Assembly (NCBI RefSeq): GCF_029395675.1
Contig: NZ_CP115184.1
Location: 992,001-1,056,000 of the forward strand
Source: Janibacter cremeus
GTDB lineage: Bacteria > Actinomycetota > Actinomycetes > Actinomycetales > Dermatophilaceae
Direction: 5' to 3'
DNA: 64,000 nucleotides
Positions within the stretch are counted from its first letter, which is position 1; every line of letters starts with the position of its first letter. The notes beneath the pieces are model-generated. The model saw only the letters and a program-made list of their open reading frames with translations, was not told the DNA's origin and searched no databases. The translations under genes and the position numbers were made by a program. Shown here piece after piece: positions 42,870 through 52,547 of this stretch.

Positions 42870-43858
42870 GCCGGGGCCTCCTCGTGCGCACCGACGACGG
42901 CCCGGAGGCGGTCGACGACGTCCTGGCGCAGCTGCGCGGGCTCGTCGACCACGACGTCCGGGCCGTGGCTGGCGATCTCGGCGGCAACGGAGGCCGTGTC
43001 GCCGTGGTCGAGGTCGACGCGGTCCCACTGCTCGTCGAGGGAGGTCATGGTCCGGGCGCGCCGGCGCAGCACGTGCCCGGTCCCGACCCGGACCCGCAGG
43101 ACGGCGGGACCGGCAGCCTGCGGCTCCCCGCCGTCGGTCGCCGCGATCATCGAGACGGGGTCGAGGTCCTCGGGGACCGGCTGCGTGGCGCCCTCCCCCG
43201 TGGTGGTCACCGCGGAGACCACGCGGGAGAGGCGGAAGACCCGGGGCGCGGACCGGTCGAGGTCGTGGCCGACGAGGTACCAACGGCCGTGCCACGCGGT
43301 GAGGTACCAGGGCTCGACGTGGCGGGGACGCGGCTCCCCCTCCCCCGGCCGCGCGTAGTCGAAGCGGACGGTGGCCGACGTGAGGACGGCGTCCTTGAGT
43401 GGTTCGAAGGCGGGCTCGCCGCCCCCGACGTGGGGCTCGAGACCGACGAAGGGGTCCTCGCTCACCTCGTCCCCGGCGGCGACCTTGCGCCACGCGGTCG
43501 CCGCGGTCCCCGCCATCGCCGCGTGCGCCCAGGCCCGGCTGGCGAGTCCGACGACGGCCAGCTCCTGTGCCGTGAGCTCGATCGGGGGCAGGTCGTAGTC
43601 CCGGCGATCGATCCGGTAACCCTGCTCGTCCTCGAAGACACCGATGTCCTCGGTGACCAGTGGCACGCCCATGGCCCGCAGGTCGTCCTTGTCGCGCTCG
43701 AACATCCGGTCGAAGGCCTCGTCCGACTCGACGCTCCGGTACGCCTCGACCAGGTGCCGGATCCGCTGCTTGGGCAGCGGGATCCGCGACGACAGCAGAC
43801 TCATCGTCAGGTTCAGCAGGCGCTCGGCCTTGGCCTTGGGTGTGTTGGGTGCCGCCAC
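42866..43858 (-). CDS. pafB: WYL-domain transcription activator PafB
   Basis: A 330-residue partner of PafC with the same layout: an N-terminal helix-turn-helix (AERLLNLTMSLLSSRIPLPKQRIRHLVEAY near 10-40, then a DRMFERDKDDLRAMGVP segment) and a WYL domain (VRFDYARPGEGEPRPRHVEPWYLTAWHGRWYLVGHDLDR near 170-210). The GTG at 43858 is chosen because GGGAG lies 8 nt upstream; a GTG at 43876 is also in frame. Overlap with pafC is ATGA, so the two are coupled. The gene follows the FKBP genes with a 75-nt gap that holds its probable promoter. Confidence 0.9.
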   Translation of the reverse strand: MAAPNTPKAKAERLLNLTMSLLSSRIPLPKQRIRHLVEAYRSVESDEAFDRMFERDKDDLRAMGVPLVTEDIGVFEDEQGYRIDRRDYDLPPIELTAQELAVVGLASRAWAHAAMAGTAATAWRKVAAGDEVSEDPFVGLEPHVGGGEPAFEPLKDAVLTSATVRFDYARPGEGEPRPRHVEPWYLTAWHGRWYLVGHDLDRSAPRVFRLSRVVSAVTTTGEGATQPVPEDLDPVSMIAATDGGEPQAAGPAVLRVRVGTGHVLRRRARTMTSLDEQWDRVDLDHGDTASVAAEIASHGPDVVVDEPAQLRQDVVDRLRAVVGAHEEAPA

Positions 43859-43933
43859 ATCCGCTCCCTTCGTCACCGCGAGGCTAACCTGCCCGCGCGA
43901 CCCGCCGGTGCAGCGGCAACGGTCGGCGTGGTG

Positions 43934-44320
43934 TCAGCCGACCTGCACCAGGTCGACGACGAAGATCAGGGTCTCGCCGCCCTTGATGACATTGCCGGCG
44001 CCCTGGTCGCCGTAGCCGAGGTGGGGCGGGATGGTGATCTTGCGCCGGCCCCCCTCCTTCATGCCGATCAGCCCCTGGTCCCAGCCCTGGATGACCTGGC
44101 CGACACCGGCGGTGAAGGCCAGCGGTGCGCCGCGGTTCCACGAGGCGTCGAACTCCTCACCGGTCGAGTGGGCGACCCCGACGTAGTGCGCCTGAATCGG
44201 CGAACCGGGGGTCACCTCGGCGCCGTCACCGACGGTGACGTCCTCGACGACGAGCTCGCTGGGCGGGGTGTCACCGGGGAAGTCGATCTCCGGCTTGGTG
44301 GTGTTCGGGTCGAACGGCAT
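43934..44320 (-). CDS. FKBP-type peptidyl-prolyl isomerase, cytoplasmic
   Basis: A 128-residue single-domain FKBP that speeds proline isomerisation during folding. Core motifs: VTPGSPIQAHYVGVAHSTGEEFDASW near 36-61, VGQVIQGWDQGLIGMKEGGRRKITIPPHLGYGDQGAG near 72-110, and the C-terminal LIFVVDLVQV strand. No signal peptide. It lies 37 nt downstream of the lipoprotein FKBP gene on the same strand, so the two were probably one transcription unit and may have arisen by duplication. Its position next to pafBC and pafA is a conserved actinobacterial arrangement. Confidence 0.92.
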   Translation of the reverse strand: MPFDPNTTKPEIDFPGDTPPSELVVEDVTVGDGAEVTPGSPIQAHYVGVAHSTGEEFDASWNRGAPLAFTAGVGQVIQGWDQGLIGMKEGGRRKITIPPHLGYGDQGAGNVIKGGETLIFVVDLVQVG

Positions 44321-44357
44321 GTGCTGCTCCTTGGTGTCGTGGTGGTCGTGGTTGTCC

Positions 44358-45419
44358 TCAGGGGGCGCCGAGGACGTCGACGGTGAAGACGAGCGTCGAC
44401 CCGCCCTTGATCGACCCGTCCGGGGTCCCCTCCTTGCCGTAGCCCTCCTCCGGCGGGACCACGACGAGCAGACGGTCGCCGACCTTCGCGCCCTCCACGG
44501 CCTTGTCCCAGCCGGGGATGACGGCGTTCTGGCCGACGGGGAAGGCGAAGGGGCCGCGCCCGTCCTTCATGGACGAGTCGAAGACCTTGCCGTCCTTCCA
44601 GTTCACGCCGGTGTAGGAGACGTAGACGTAGTCGTCCTTCGTGATCGTCTCGCCGTCACCCTTGATGAGCTTCTCGACGACGAGGTCCTCGGGCGGCTCC
44701 TCACCCTCGGGGATGGTGATGTCGGCGGGGGCGTCGGCCTTCCAGTCGACCTTGGGCAGGCCGTCCTTCGGCTCGACCTTCTTGCCCTGCGCCTTGGGCG
44801 GCAGCTCGCCGCGCACGTCGTAGACGAGCACGAGGTTGTCCTTGCCGCTGATGCCCAGCTGCGGCGCGCCCTGCTCGCCGAAGAGGTCCTCGGGCGGGAG
44901 CACGGCCACTCCGCTGGTCCCGACGGGCTGGCCCTTGATGGCCTTGACGAGCCCGGGCAGGGACTGCTTGTTGCCCAGGTCGAGGACGATGGGCGAGCTG
45001 GTGTACGTCTCCGAGCCCTCGACGGGCTTGCCGTCCTTGGCGGAGAACATCGCCAGATCGACCGTGGCATAGGCGTCGTCGGCCAGGTCCTTGCCGTCGC
45101 CCTCCTCGAGGGTCGTCCGGGTGGTCTGGGAGACCTCGAGCGGCTTCTCGGGCAGCTCCACGGAGGGGCCCTTCTTGCCCTCGGCCGCCGTGACCTCGAT
45201 GGCCTCGACCTTCTCGAGGTCCTCCTCCTTCGGCTCCGCGAGCGTCGGGGTCGACTCGTTCGCATCGTCGGCGGCCGACGCCGCCGACTCGCTGGACCCC
45301 TCGCCCGACGAGTCGCTCTCGGAGTCACTGCCGCAGGCGGTCAGCAGCATCAGCGATGCGAGCGACGCCGCAACGGCAGTGGTCAGGCGGGGACGGGCCT
45401 TCGGCACGATCAACCTCAT
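44358..45419 (-). CDS. FKBP-type peptidyl-prolyl isomerase lipoprotein
   Basis: A 353-residue exported protein. A lipobox LLTAC near residue 28 follows a basic start and hydrophobic core, so the mature protein is tethered to the outer face of the membrane; a serine/aspartate-rich linker covers about residues 30-65. Two FKBP-like domains follow: a degenerate one (about 90-210, with TTRTTLEEGDGKDLADDAYATVDLAMFSAKDGKPVEGS) and a typical one (about 240-353, with DDYVYVSYTGVNWKDGKVFDSS and VIPGWDKAVEGAKVGDRLLVVVPPEEGYG). It would help fold secreted proteins. ATG 45419; the following 80 nt before pafA hold no clear signal. Confidence 0.9.
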   Translation of the reverse strand: MRLIVPKARPRLTTAVAASLASLMLLTACGSDSESDSSGEGSSESAASAADDANESTPTLAEPKEEDLEKVEAIEVTAAEGKKGPSVELPEKPLEVSQTTRTTLEEGDGKDLADDAYATVDLAMFSAKDGKPVEGSETYTSSPIVLDLGNKQSLPGLVKAIKGQPVGTSGVAVLPPEDLFGEQGAPQLGISGKDNLVLVYDVRGELPPKAQGKKVEPKDGLPKVDWKADAPADITIPEGEEPPEDLVVEKLIKGDGETITKDDYVYVSYTGVNWKDGKVFDSSMKDGRGPFAFPVGQNAVIPGWDKAVEGAKVGDRLLVVVPPEEGYGKEGTPDGSIKGGSTLVFTVDVLGAP

Positions 45420-45499
45420 CGATGGTGTGGGGTAACGGGTCCGGGACACCCTAACCACGAATGCTGGATGTCCGCTGACCTGCAGGTGGGTATCACCCG

Positions 45500-46870
45500 T
45501 CAGGGGCCGCTCATCATGTCGATGAGGCGCTCGACCCGCTCGTCGACGGACCGGAAGGGGTCCTTGCACAGCACCGTCCGCTGCGCCTCGTCGTTGACCT
45601 TCAGGTGCACCCAGTCGACCGTCACGTCGCGCGAGTGCTCCCGCGCGGTGCGCACGAAGTCGCCGCGCAGCTTGGCACGCGTCGTCTGCGGCGGGGTGTC
45701 GACCGCCGTGGCGATCTCCTCGTCGGTGACGACCCGCGCGATGCGGCCGGCCCGCTGGAGCACGTGGTGCACCCCCCGGGAGGGGTCGATGTCGTGGTAG
45801 GCGAGGTCGAGCTGCGCCAGCCGCGGGTCGTCCGGGTCGAGACCGTGTCGCGCGGCGTACGCGTCCAGGAGGCGGTACTTGATCACCCAGTCGATCTCGG
45901 TGTCGACGAGCGACAGGTCGTCGGTCTCCACGGCCCGCAGGGTCCGCTCCCACAGGTCGAGGACCTGGGTGGTGAGCACGTCGTTGATGCCTTCCCGGGC
46001 GGCGTACTCGCGGGCCCGGGTGAGGTACTCGCCCTGGATCTCCAGAGCGCTCATGCGGCGGCCGTCGGCGAGGGCCACCGGGGTGCGTCCGGTCCGGTCG
46101 AGGCTGATGTCGCGGATCGCCCGGATCGGGTTGTCCAGCGTCATGTCCGGCATGGCGACGCCGTCCTCGAGCATGCGCAGCACGAGGTGTGCCGACCCCA
46201 CCTTGAGCAGCGTCGTGGTCTCGGTCATCGTCGAGTCGCCCACGATGACGTGCATGCGGCGGTAGTGCTCGGCGTCCGCGTGCGGCTCGTCCCGGGTGTT
46301 GATGATCGGCCGCGAGCGGGTGGTCGCGGACGAGACGCCCTCCCAGATGTGGTCGGCCCGCTGGCTCACCGAGAAGGTGGTCCCCCGGCTGCTCGTCATC
46401 AGCTTGCCGGTGCCGGCGATCAGCTGGCGGGTGATGAGGAAGGGCAGCAGCCCCTCGGTCACCGCGGGAAAGTTGTCGGTGCGGGCGACGAGGAAGTTCT
46501 CGTGGCAGCCGTAGGAGTTGCCGGCGGAGTCGACGTTGTTCTTGAAGACGTAGATGTCTCCGGCGACGCCGTCCTCCGCCAGACGCGCCTGCGCATCCTC
46601 GACCAGGTCCTGGACGATCCGCTCCCCCGCCCGGTCGTGGGCGACGAGGGTGCGCAGGTCGTCGCACTCGGCCGTGGCGTACTCGGGGTGGCTGCCGACG
46701 TCGAGGTAGAGCCGGGAGCCGTTGGGCAGGAAGACATTGCTCGACCGCCCCCAGGTGACCACCTTGCGGAAGAGGTACCGGGCGACCTCGTCCGGCGTCA
46801 GTCGTCGTTGCCCGTCGGTGACGGCCGTGATCCCGAACTCGGTCTCGATGCCGAAGATGCGTCGCTCCAC
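45500..46870 (-). CDS. pafA: Pup-protein ligase PafA
   Basis: A 456-residue ATP-dependent ligase that joins the C-terminal glutamate of Pup to lysines of target proteins. The N-terminal [15 protein letters not shown] motif (nucleotide/metal-binding, shared with Dop and glutamine synthetase-like enzymes), [18 protein letters not shown] near 55-72, [19 protein letters not shown] near 110-130 and the [18 protein letters not shown] segment near 165 match PafA and distinguish it from Dop. Length is normal. It follows prcA by 9 nt and closes the dop-pup-prcB-prcA-pafA run. Confidence 0.96.
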   Translation of the reverse strand: MERRIFGIETEFGITAVTDGQRRLTPDEVARYLFRKVVTWGRSSNVFLPNGSRLYLDVGSHPEYATAECDDLRTLVAHDRAGERIVQDLVEDAQARLAEDGVAGDIYVFKNNVDSAGNSYGCHENFLVARTDNFPAVTEGLLPFLITRQLIAGTGKLMTSSRGTTFSVSQRADHIWEGVSSATTRSRPIINTRDEPHADAEHYRRMHVIVGDSTMTETTTLLKVGSAHLVLRMLEDGVAMPDMTLDNPIRAIRDISLDRTGRTPVALADGRRMSALEIQGEYLTRAREYAAREGINDVLTTQVLDLWERTLRAVETDDLSLVDTEIDWVIKYRLLDAYAARHGLDPDDPRLAQLDLAYHDIDPSRGVHHVLQRAGRIARVVTDEEIATAVDTPPQTTRAKLRGDFVRTAREHSRDVTVDWVHLKVNDEAQRTVLCKDPFRSVDERVERLIDMMSGP

Positions 46871-46879
46871 CTCTGCAGG

Positions 46880-47575
46880 CTAACCCTCGCGGATCGCGTC
46901 ACCGGTGAGCCGCCGGAAGCACCGGCGCGGCCGGTCCCGCTCGAGAACGGCGATCTCGAGCGCGTCGAGCGGTACCCGCGGACCCGACATTTCCCCTTCG
47001 CCGACGAGCGAGAGGACATCCACCGCCAGGTCGAAGGCCTCGCCCAGTGCCATCCCGCGGCGCCACCGCGAGCGCAGGGTCTCCCCCCGCTGCTCGCTGG
47101 CCCCGCCGATGACGACGCAGCCGGCCTCGTCCGAGACGGACCCGTCGTAGGTGAGCCGGTAGATCCGGTCGCTCTCGCTGGTACGACCGACCTCGGCGAC
47201 CACGATCTCGACCTCGTAGGGCTTCTGGTCCTCCGTGAAGACGGTGCCCAGAGTCTGGGCGTAGGCGTTGGCCAGCCCGCGTGCGGTCACGTCCGAGCGG
47301 TCGTAGGAGTAGCCGCGCAGGTCGGCGTAGCGGATGCCGGCCACGCGCAGGTTCTCGAACTCGTTGTACTTGCCGACCGCGGCGAAGCCGATGCGGTCGT
47401 AGATCTCGCTCACCTTGTTCAGCGACCGGCTGCTCGGGTTGTCGGCGACGAAGAGGATGCCGCCGTCGTAGGCGAGGACGACCACCGAACGGCCGCGGGC
47501 GATCCCGGCCCGGGCGAAGTCCGCCCGGTCCTTCATCACCTGCTCGGGTGAGACGTAGAAGGGGGGTTGGGTCAC
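46880..47575 (-). CDS. prcA: 20S proteasome alpha subunit
   Basis: A 231-residue structural subunit of the actinobacterial 20S proteasome, forming the outer rings that gate entry and dock ARC. It has the alpha-type N-terminal segment [43 protein letters not shown], the [23 protein letters not shown] region near 58-80 and no N-terminal catalytic threonine. The start GTG at 47575 overlaps the prcB stop by 4 nt. A longer open frame runs back into prcB and is not used. Order prcB-prcA matches other actinobacteria. Confidence 0.94.
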   Translation of the reverse strand: MTQPPFYVSPEQVMKDRADFARAGIARGRSVVVLAYDGGILFVADNPSSRSLNKVSEIYDRIGFAAVGKYNEFENLRVAGIRYADLRGYSYDRSDVTARGLANAYAQTLGTVFTEDQKPYEVEIVVAEVGRTSESDRIYRLTYDGSVSDEAGCVVIGGASEQRGETLRSRWRRGMALGEAFDLAVDVLSLVGEGEMSGPRVPLDALEIAVLERDRPRRCFRRLTGDAIREG

Positions 47576-48399
47576 CGTGCACCTCCCGGGTTGTCGCGGC
47601 GGGTCTCCAGCACGGTCGCGACCGTCTCCTCGAGCACCGACTCGTCGAGGAAGGTCACGCCGTCGGCACCGACGACACCCACCGTCGGCCAGATCCGCCG
47701 GTGCACGTCGGGACCGCCCGTCGCGGAGTCGTCGTCGGCGGCGTCGTAGAGCGCCTCGACGGCCACCCGGACCGCTTCCTCGTGGCCCATGTCGGGGCGC
47801 CACAGCTTCTTCAGCGCCCCCCGGGCGAAGGCCGCCCCCGAGCCGACGCTGTGGTGGCGGTGCTCCTCGTAGCACCCGCCGGTCACGTCGTAGGAGAAGA
47901 TCCGCCCCGTGCCGGCGTCGGGGTCGTACCCACCGAACGCGGGGACGACGGCCAGGCCCTGCATCGCCAGGCCGAGGTTGCTGCGCAGCATCGCCGCCAG
48001 CCGGTTGGCCTTGCCCTCGAGCGACATGTGCGTGCCCTCGATCTTCTCGTAGTGCTCGAGCTCCACCTGGAACAGGCGCACCATCTCGATCGCCACGCCG
48101 GCCGTGCCGGCGATGCCGACGAGCGAGAGGTCGTCCGCGGCGAAGACCTTGTCCATGTCCCGGTTGGCGATGACGTGGCCCGTCGTCGCCCGCCGGTCAC
48201 CGGCCATGAGGACCCCGCCCGGCCAGGCCAGGCTGACGATCGTCGTCCCGTGGGGCGCCTCGAGCGCGGGTGTGCTCGGCAGGGCCCGGCGGCCCGGCAG
48301 CAGCTGGGGCTCGTGCCGACCGACGAACTCCGTGAAGGATGCCCCGCCGGCGGTCATGAAGGCCTGCGGCAACCGCCCGTGGGTCCGCTCGGGACTCAC
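47572..48399 (-). CDS. prcB: 20S proteasome beta subunit (catalytic)
   Basis: A 275-residue precursor of the proteolytic subunit. The propeptide ends in APHG and the mature chain begins [21 protein letters not shown], exposing the catalytic threonine near residue 47; Asp and Lys partners lie in AGDRRAT and in the [18 protein letters not shown] segment. The GTG at 48399 overlaps the pup stop by 4 nt (GTGA), which sets the start; an internal ATG 14 codons downstream is less likely. The propeptide is comparatively short at about 46 residues, a little shorter than the 57 of M. tuberculosis PrcB. Confidence 0.94.
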   Translation of the reverse strand: MSPERTHGRLPQAFMTAGGASFTEFVGRHEPQLLPGRRALPSTPALEAPHGTTIVSLAWPGGVLMAGDRRATTGHVIANRDMDKVFAADDLSLVGIAGTAGVAIEMVRLFQVELEHYEKIEGTHMSLEGKANRLAAMLRSNLGLAMQGLAVVPAFGGYDPDAGTGRIFSYDVTGGCYEEHRHHSVGSGAAFARGALKKLWRPDMGHEEAVRVAVEALYDAADDDSATGGPDVHRRIWPTVGVVGADGVTFLDESVLEETVATVLETRRDNPGGAR

Positions 48400-48590
48400 T
48401 GCCCGCCCTTCTGGACGAAGCCCTTGACGAACTCCTCGGCGTTGGACTCCAGGACGCCGTCGATCTCGTCGAGCACCGAGTCGACGTCCTCGTCGCGGGC
48501 GGCGTTCTGCGCCGCCACCTGGGTCCCCTCGTCGGCGGGACCCTCGTCGCCACCACCGGAACGCTCGGGACGGGTCTGCTCCTGCGCCAT
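48396..48590 (-). CDS. pup: Prokaryotic ubiquitin-like protein Pup
   Basis: A 64-residue intrinsically disordered tag protein. The C-terminal half ([29 protein letters not shown]) contains the helix that binds the ARC coiled coil and the terminal GGQ; the last glutamine must be deamidated to glutamate by Dop before PafA can use it. The N-terminal half is glycine-, glutamate- and arginine-rich and feeds into the ATPase pore. ATG at 48590 has GGAG upstream and the gene lies 53 nt after dop. Overlap with prcB couples tag and protease production. Confidence 0.97.
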   Translation of the reverse strand: MAQEQTRPERSGGGDEGPADEGTQVAAQNAARDEDVDSVLDEIDGVLESNAEEFVKGFVQKGGQ

Positions 48591-48643
48591 TGCTGCTCCT
48601 TCTCGTCGCGGCCGGCAGCTGCCGGCACCCGGTACCTGCGAGC

Positions 48644-50140
48644 CTATGCCCCGAGCCCGGCCACGAGGTCGTCGACGTCACCGGCGGACAGCAACGTCTC
48701 GGTCTCGTCACGGCCGTGGGCCAGGGGGTCGAGCATCGACACGCGCGCGATCCGTCCCGCCCGCGGCAGTCGGAGCACGAGGCTGTCCCACGAGGCGGAC
48801 ACGACGTGCTCCCCGAGACGCTCGACCGTACCGCCACGCAGCCACGCCCTGGTGTCGGCGGGCGGGGTGGAGACGGCCGCGCGGACCTCGTCGTCGGTGG
48901 TCAGGCGGGTGATCCGACCGGCCCGCTCGAGCGTGTGGAAGATGCCCTTGTCCGCGCGCACGTCGGAGAACTGGATGTCGATCGCCGCCAGGCGGGGATC
49001 ACCCCACTGCATGCCGTCCCGCTGGCGGTAGCGCTCGAGCAGGTTGAGCTTGGCGACCCAGTCGATGTCGGCCGCCGCGTCCATCGGGTCGTGCGCGAGG
49101 AGCCCGAGGAGCCGCTCCCAGTGGGTGAGGACCTCGTCGGTGGCCGGGTCGCTCCCTTCGCGCTCGACGAGGGCGGTGGCCATCTCCAGGTACTCGGTGA
49201 GGATCTGCACCGCCGTGAGGTCACGGCCGTCACGCATCCGCACCGTCGCCGTGCAGGTGGGGTCGTGCGAGATGACCTTGAGCGCCTCGACCGGATGCAG
49301 CACCTCGAGACGGCGGTCGATCGCGTCCGCCTCGATGAGGGACAGCACGAGCGAGGTCGAGCCGGTCTTGACGAGGTTGGCCACGTCGGCCTGGTTGGCG
49401 TCACCGATGATCACGTGCAGCCGACGCCAGATGTCGGGGTCGGCGTGCGGCTCGTCGCGCGTGTTGATGATGGGGCGCTTGAAGGTCGTCTCCAGACCGA
49501 CGGGCGCCTCGAAGAAGTCGCTGCGGGAGGAGATCTGGTAGCCGGTGTGCTCGCTCTCCTGGCCGATGCCGACCCGGCCCGCGCCGCACATGACCTGGCG
49601 GGCGACGAAGAAGGGGGTCAGCCCGGCGATGATCCGCTCGAAGGGGGTCCGGCGCGACACGAGGAAGTTCTCGTGGGTGCCGTAGGACGAGCCCTTGCCG
49701 TCGGTGTTGTTCTTGTACAGGTTGATGCCGGGCGGACGCTCCGCCAGCCGCTCCACGACCTCGCGCATCACCAGCTCCCCCGCGCGGTCCCACACGACGG
49801 CGTCCCGCGGGGAGGTGACCTCCGGGCTGGAGTACTCGGGATGCGCGTGGTCGACGTACAGGCGCGCCCCGTTGGCCAGCACGACGTTGGCGAGCGTGGG
49901 GTCCTCGACGTCGGTCAGCTGGGACAGGTCGGCGCGCGAGCGCGGCACCTCGAAGCCGCGCGCGTCGATGAGCGGGTGCTCGTCGCTGTAGTCCCAGGCG
50001 CCGTGGGCGGCGCGCAGGCCGTGCGCACGCGCGTAGGTGGTGACCACGTCGCCGGAGGCGGCCATCGGGTTGGCCTGCGGCTGTCCCGGGACGGCGATCC
50101 CGTACTCGGTCTCGATACCCATCACCCGTCGCACGCTCAT
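48644..50140 (-). CDS. dop: Pup deamidase/depupylase Dop
   Basis: A 498-residue enzyme that deamidates the C-terminal glutamine of Pup and also removes Pup from proteins. The N-terminal [16 protein letters not shown] motif, [14 protein letters not shown] near 90, [22 protein letters not shown] near 140-160 and [15 protein letters not shown] near 205 match Dop; its paralogue PafA lies 2 kb downstream. The ATG at 50140 gives the standard N-terminus. The usual Dop-loop region after residue 40 is present. Divergent from the esterase genes; first gene of dop-pup-prcB-prcA-pafA. Confidence 0.95.
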   Translation of the reverse strand: MSVRRVMGIETEYGIAVPGQPQANPMAASGDVVTTYARAHGLRAAHGAWDYSDEHPLIDARGFEVPRSRADLSQLTDVEDPTLANVVLANGARLYVDHAHPEYSSPEVTSPRDAVVWDRAGELVMREVVERLAERPPGINLYKNNTDGKGSSYGTHENFLVSRRTPFERIIAGLTPFFVARQVMCGAGRVGIGQESEHTGYQISSRSDFFEAPVGLETTFKRPIINTRDEPHADPDIWRRLHVIIGDANQADVANLVKTGSTSLVLSLIEADAIDRRLEVLHPVEALKVISHDPTCTATVRMRDGRDLTAVQILTEYLEMATALVEREGSDPATDEVLTHWERLLGLLAHDPMDAAADIDWVAKLNLLERYRQRDGMQWGDPRLAAIDIQFSDVRADKGIFHTLERAGRITRLTTDDEVRAAVSTPPADTRAWLRGGTVERLGEHVVSASWDSLVLRLPRAGRIARVSMLDPLAHGRDETETLLSAGDVDDLVAGLGA

Positions 50141-50183
50141 GGCCACAGGGTAGGCGCCCCCCACCCTGCGGCCGAGGGGCAGC

Positions 50184-51170
50184 GTGTTGAATGGGCGCGT
50201 GGACGATCAGACGTGGATGCCCATGGGTACGAGGATCCTCGACTTCCTCACGCGCTTCTCGGTCACCGCCGACGAGATGACCCCCGATCGGCTCTCGAGG
50301 ATGCGCAGCACGGTGCCGATGCGACCGCCCTACACCTGGGTCGTGGGGACACCCCACCGCGGCGTGCGCAGCGAGGACCACCACATCACCGTGCGCGACG
50401 GCCACGAGGTGAAGGTGCGCGTCCACCGGCCCGCGTCGGCGGAGCGGCTGCCGCTGCTCCTGCACTTCCACGGCGGCGGCTTCGTCATCGGCCACATCGG
50501 CGTCTACGACCCGTACCTCACCCGGATCGCCGCGGCGGCCCGGGCCGTCGTCGTCACGGTGGCCTACCGCATGGCACCCGAGTACCGCGCGCCGATCGCC
50601 GCGCACGACTGCCGGGACGCCACCGCCTGGGCCCTGGAGCACGCCGACGCCCTCGGGGTCCGCACCGACTCCGTGGGGGTCACGGGCGACTCGGCCGGCG
50701 GCAACCTCGCCGCGGGGATCGCCCAGCACCTGCGTGACGAGGCCTTTGTGGGGCTGCGCCACCAGGCCCTGGTCTACCCCGCTCCCGACCTGACGGTGCG
50801 CGAGCTGGACGACCTGCAGGCGCTCGACCAGCGGTACCCGATCCTCACGCCAGCCATGCTGCGCAGCTTCCGGGGTCTCTACCTCGGCGACGACGCGGAC
50901 GACCGCGACCCGCTCGTCTCCCCCGCCCACGGCGACCTGGCGGGCCTGCCGCCGGCGCTGGTGCAGACGGCCGAGCTCGACCCCCTTCGTCCCGACGGCG
51001 AGGCGTACGTCGACGCCCTGCGCGCAGCCGGGGTCGAGGTGCGGCACACGAGATACCGCGGCGCACCGCACGGCTTCCTCAACTTCCCCGGGCTCGCCCC
51101 CGCGGCGCAGCCCGCACTCCAGGAGCTCGTGGGCGAGCTCCGCCACCACCTGCACCCGGAGGACCGATGA
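50184..51170 (+). CDS. Alpha/beta hydrolase, HSL-type esterase (copy 1)
   Basis: A 328-residue esterase/lipase of the hormone-sensitive lipase (family IV) group. The oxyanion-hole motif HFHGGGFVIG lies near residue 93, the nucleophile elbow GDSAGGNLAAG near 170, the catalytic Asp in AELDPLRPDGEAY near 268 and His in PHGFLNFPG near 298. No signal peptide. It is one of two adjacent paralogues (with 51167-52159) on the plus strand, between arc and dop which are both on the minus strand. The GTG at 50184 has GAGGGG upstream; an in-frame GTG at 50199 is possible. Substrate unknown, probably short-chain esters. Confidence 0.86.
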   Translation: MLNGRVDDQTWMPMGTRILDFLTRFSVTADEMTPDRLSRMRSTVPMRPPYTWVVGTPHRGVRSEDHHITVRDGHEVKVRVHRPASAERLPLLLHFHGGGFVIGHIGVYDPYLTRIAAAARAVVVTVAYRMAPEYRAPIAAHDCRDATAWALEHADALGVRTDSVGVTGDSAGGNLAAGIAQHLRDEAFVGLRHQALVYPAPDLTVRELDDLQALDQRYPILTPAMLRSFRGLYLGDDADDRDPLVSPAHGDLAGLPPALVQTAELDPLRPDGEAYVDALRAAGVEVRHTRYRGAPHGFLNFPGLAPAAQPALQELVGELRHHLHPEDR

Positions 51171-52159
51171 AGAAGCCCTACCCCGGCATGGCCCCGCTGA
51201 TCACCCTGCTGACGAGCTACCTCGACAACGTGGGCCGGACGCCCATCTCCGAGGCGACCGCGGAGGACATCGCGCGCAGCCGGGCGACGGTCTACCCGAC
51301 CTCCCCTCCCTTCTCCTGGATCACCGGCGGGGTCGTGCCCTCGGTGACGATCGACGAGGGCAGCGCCCCCGCCCGCGACGGGGCGGCGATCCCGCTGCGC
51401 TGGTACACGCCCGACGGGAGCCGGCCGGGGCGCCCGCTGGTCGTCTTCCTCCACGGCGGCGGATGGGTCCAGGGATCCACCCGGATGTACGACCCGCTGT
51501 GCAGCCACCTGGCCGCCGAGCTCGACGCGCTCGTCGTGAGCGTCGACTACCGTCTGGCCCCCGAGCACCGGGCCCCCACGGCCGCGCACGACGCCATCGA
51601 CGCCACCCGCTGGCTCGTCGAGGTGGGTGGACGCGACCACGACCGCTCGCGCGTCGCCCTGTGCGGCGACTCGGCCGGTGGCAACCTCGCCGCCGTCGTC
51701 GCGCAGGAGCTGCGCGACCTGACGGTCGACGGGACCACCGCGATCCGGCACCAGGCGCTGATCTACCCGGCGACGGACATGACGCTCGCCTCGCCCTCGA
51801 TCCGCGAGCACGCCCACGCCCCGATCCTCACCGAGGCGAACATCCACGCCTTCCGGGCCCACTACCTCGGCAGCGGGCCCGAGGCCCTCGGCGACACCGA
51901 CCCGCTGGTCTCACCGCTCTTCGGCGACGTCGGCGGTGTCGCGCCGGCCCTCGTCCAGACCGGTGACCTCGACCCGATCCGTGACGACGGCACGCGCTAT
52001 GCGGACGCGCTGCGGGCAGCCGGGGTACCGGTGCGACTGACCAACTACGTGGGGATGCCGCACGGCTTCATCAGCTTCCCCGGTGTCGCCCGCACGGGGC
52101 CGCAGCAGCGCGCAGAGCTCGTCTCCGAGCTGCGCCGCCACCTCGTCGACGGGGCGTGA
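51167..52159 (+). CDS. Alpha/beta hydrolase, HSL-type esterase (copy 2)
   Basis: A 330-residue paralogue of the preceding esterase with the same motifs: FLHGGGWVQG near residue 95, the serine elbow GDSAGGNLAAV near 168, GDLDPIRDDGTRY near 265 and PHGFISFPG near 295. The start overlaps the first copy by 4 nt (ATGA) and the end overlaps the DUF3054 gene by 4 nt, so the three are one coupled operon. The two copies are clearly related along their length but not recent duplicates. Separate substrate ranges are likely. Confidence 0.86.
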   Translation: MKKPYPGMAPLITLLTSYLDNVGRTPISEATAEDIARSRATVYPTSPPFSWITGGVVPSVTIDEGSAPARDGAAIPLRWYTPDGSRPGRPLVVFLHGGGWVQGSTRMYDPLCSHLAAELDALVVSVDYRLAPEHRAPTAAHDAIDATRWLVEVGGRDHDRSRVALCGDSAGGNLAAVVAQELRDLTVDGTTAIRHQALIYPATDMTLASPSIREHAHAPILTEANIHAFRAHYLGSGPEALGDTDPLVSPLFGDVGGVAPALVQTGDLDPIRDDGTRYADALRAAGVPVRLTNYVGMPHGFISFPGVARTGPQQRAELVSELRRHLVDGA

Positions 52160-52545
52160 GGGTGGCCGGCGGCCTCCCTCGCCCCGGCAGGTCGACCGCG
52201 GTCGCGGCGGTCCTGGACGTCCTCCTCGTCATCGTCTTCACGGGGGTCGGTCGCCGCACCCACGAGGAGGGGCTGGACCTGCTCGGGTGGGCGCACACCG
52301 CATGGCCCTTCCTCGTGGGGCTGGGCATCGGCTGGGCCCTCGTCGTGACCACCCGGCGCACGTGGCCGATCCGGTGGGTCGAGGGCGTCCCCGTGTGGTT
52401 GGTCACCCTCGTCGCGGGCATGGCGCTGCGTGCCCTGAGCGGCCAGGGCACGGCACTGCCCTTCGTCGTCGTCGCGACGCTCTTCCTGGCCGCGACCCTC
52501 ATCGGCTGGCGCGTGCTGGCCGGCCTCGCCGCCGCGCGCCGCTGA
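52156..52545 (+). CDS. DUF3054 membrane protein
   Basis: A 129-residue protein with four predicted membrane helices (about 16-32, 45-65, 75-93 and 98-120) and the family segments VLDVLLVIVFTGVGRRTHEEG, AWPFLVGLGIGW and the WPIRWVEGVPVWLVTLVAGMALR stretch, matching the DUF3054 family of actinobacterial and archaeal membrane proteins of unknown function. The GTG start overlaps the preceding esterase stop by 4 nt (GTGA). The gene ends 2 nt from the convergent arc stop. Confidence 0.82.
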   Translation: MRVAGGLPRPGRSTAVAAVLDVLLVIVFTGVGRRTHEEGLDLLGWAHTAWPFLVGLGIGWALVVTTRRTWPIRWVEGVPVWLVTLVAGMALRALSGQGTALPFVVVATLFLAATLIGWRVLAGLAAARR

Positions 52546-52547
52546 CG

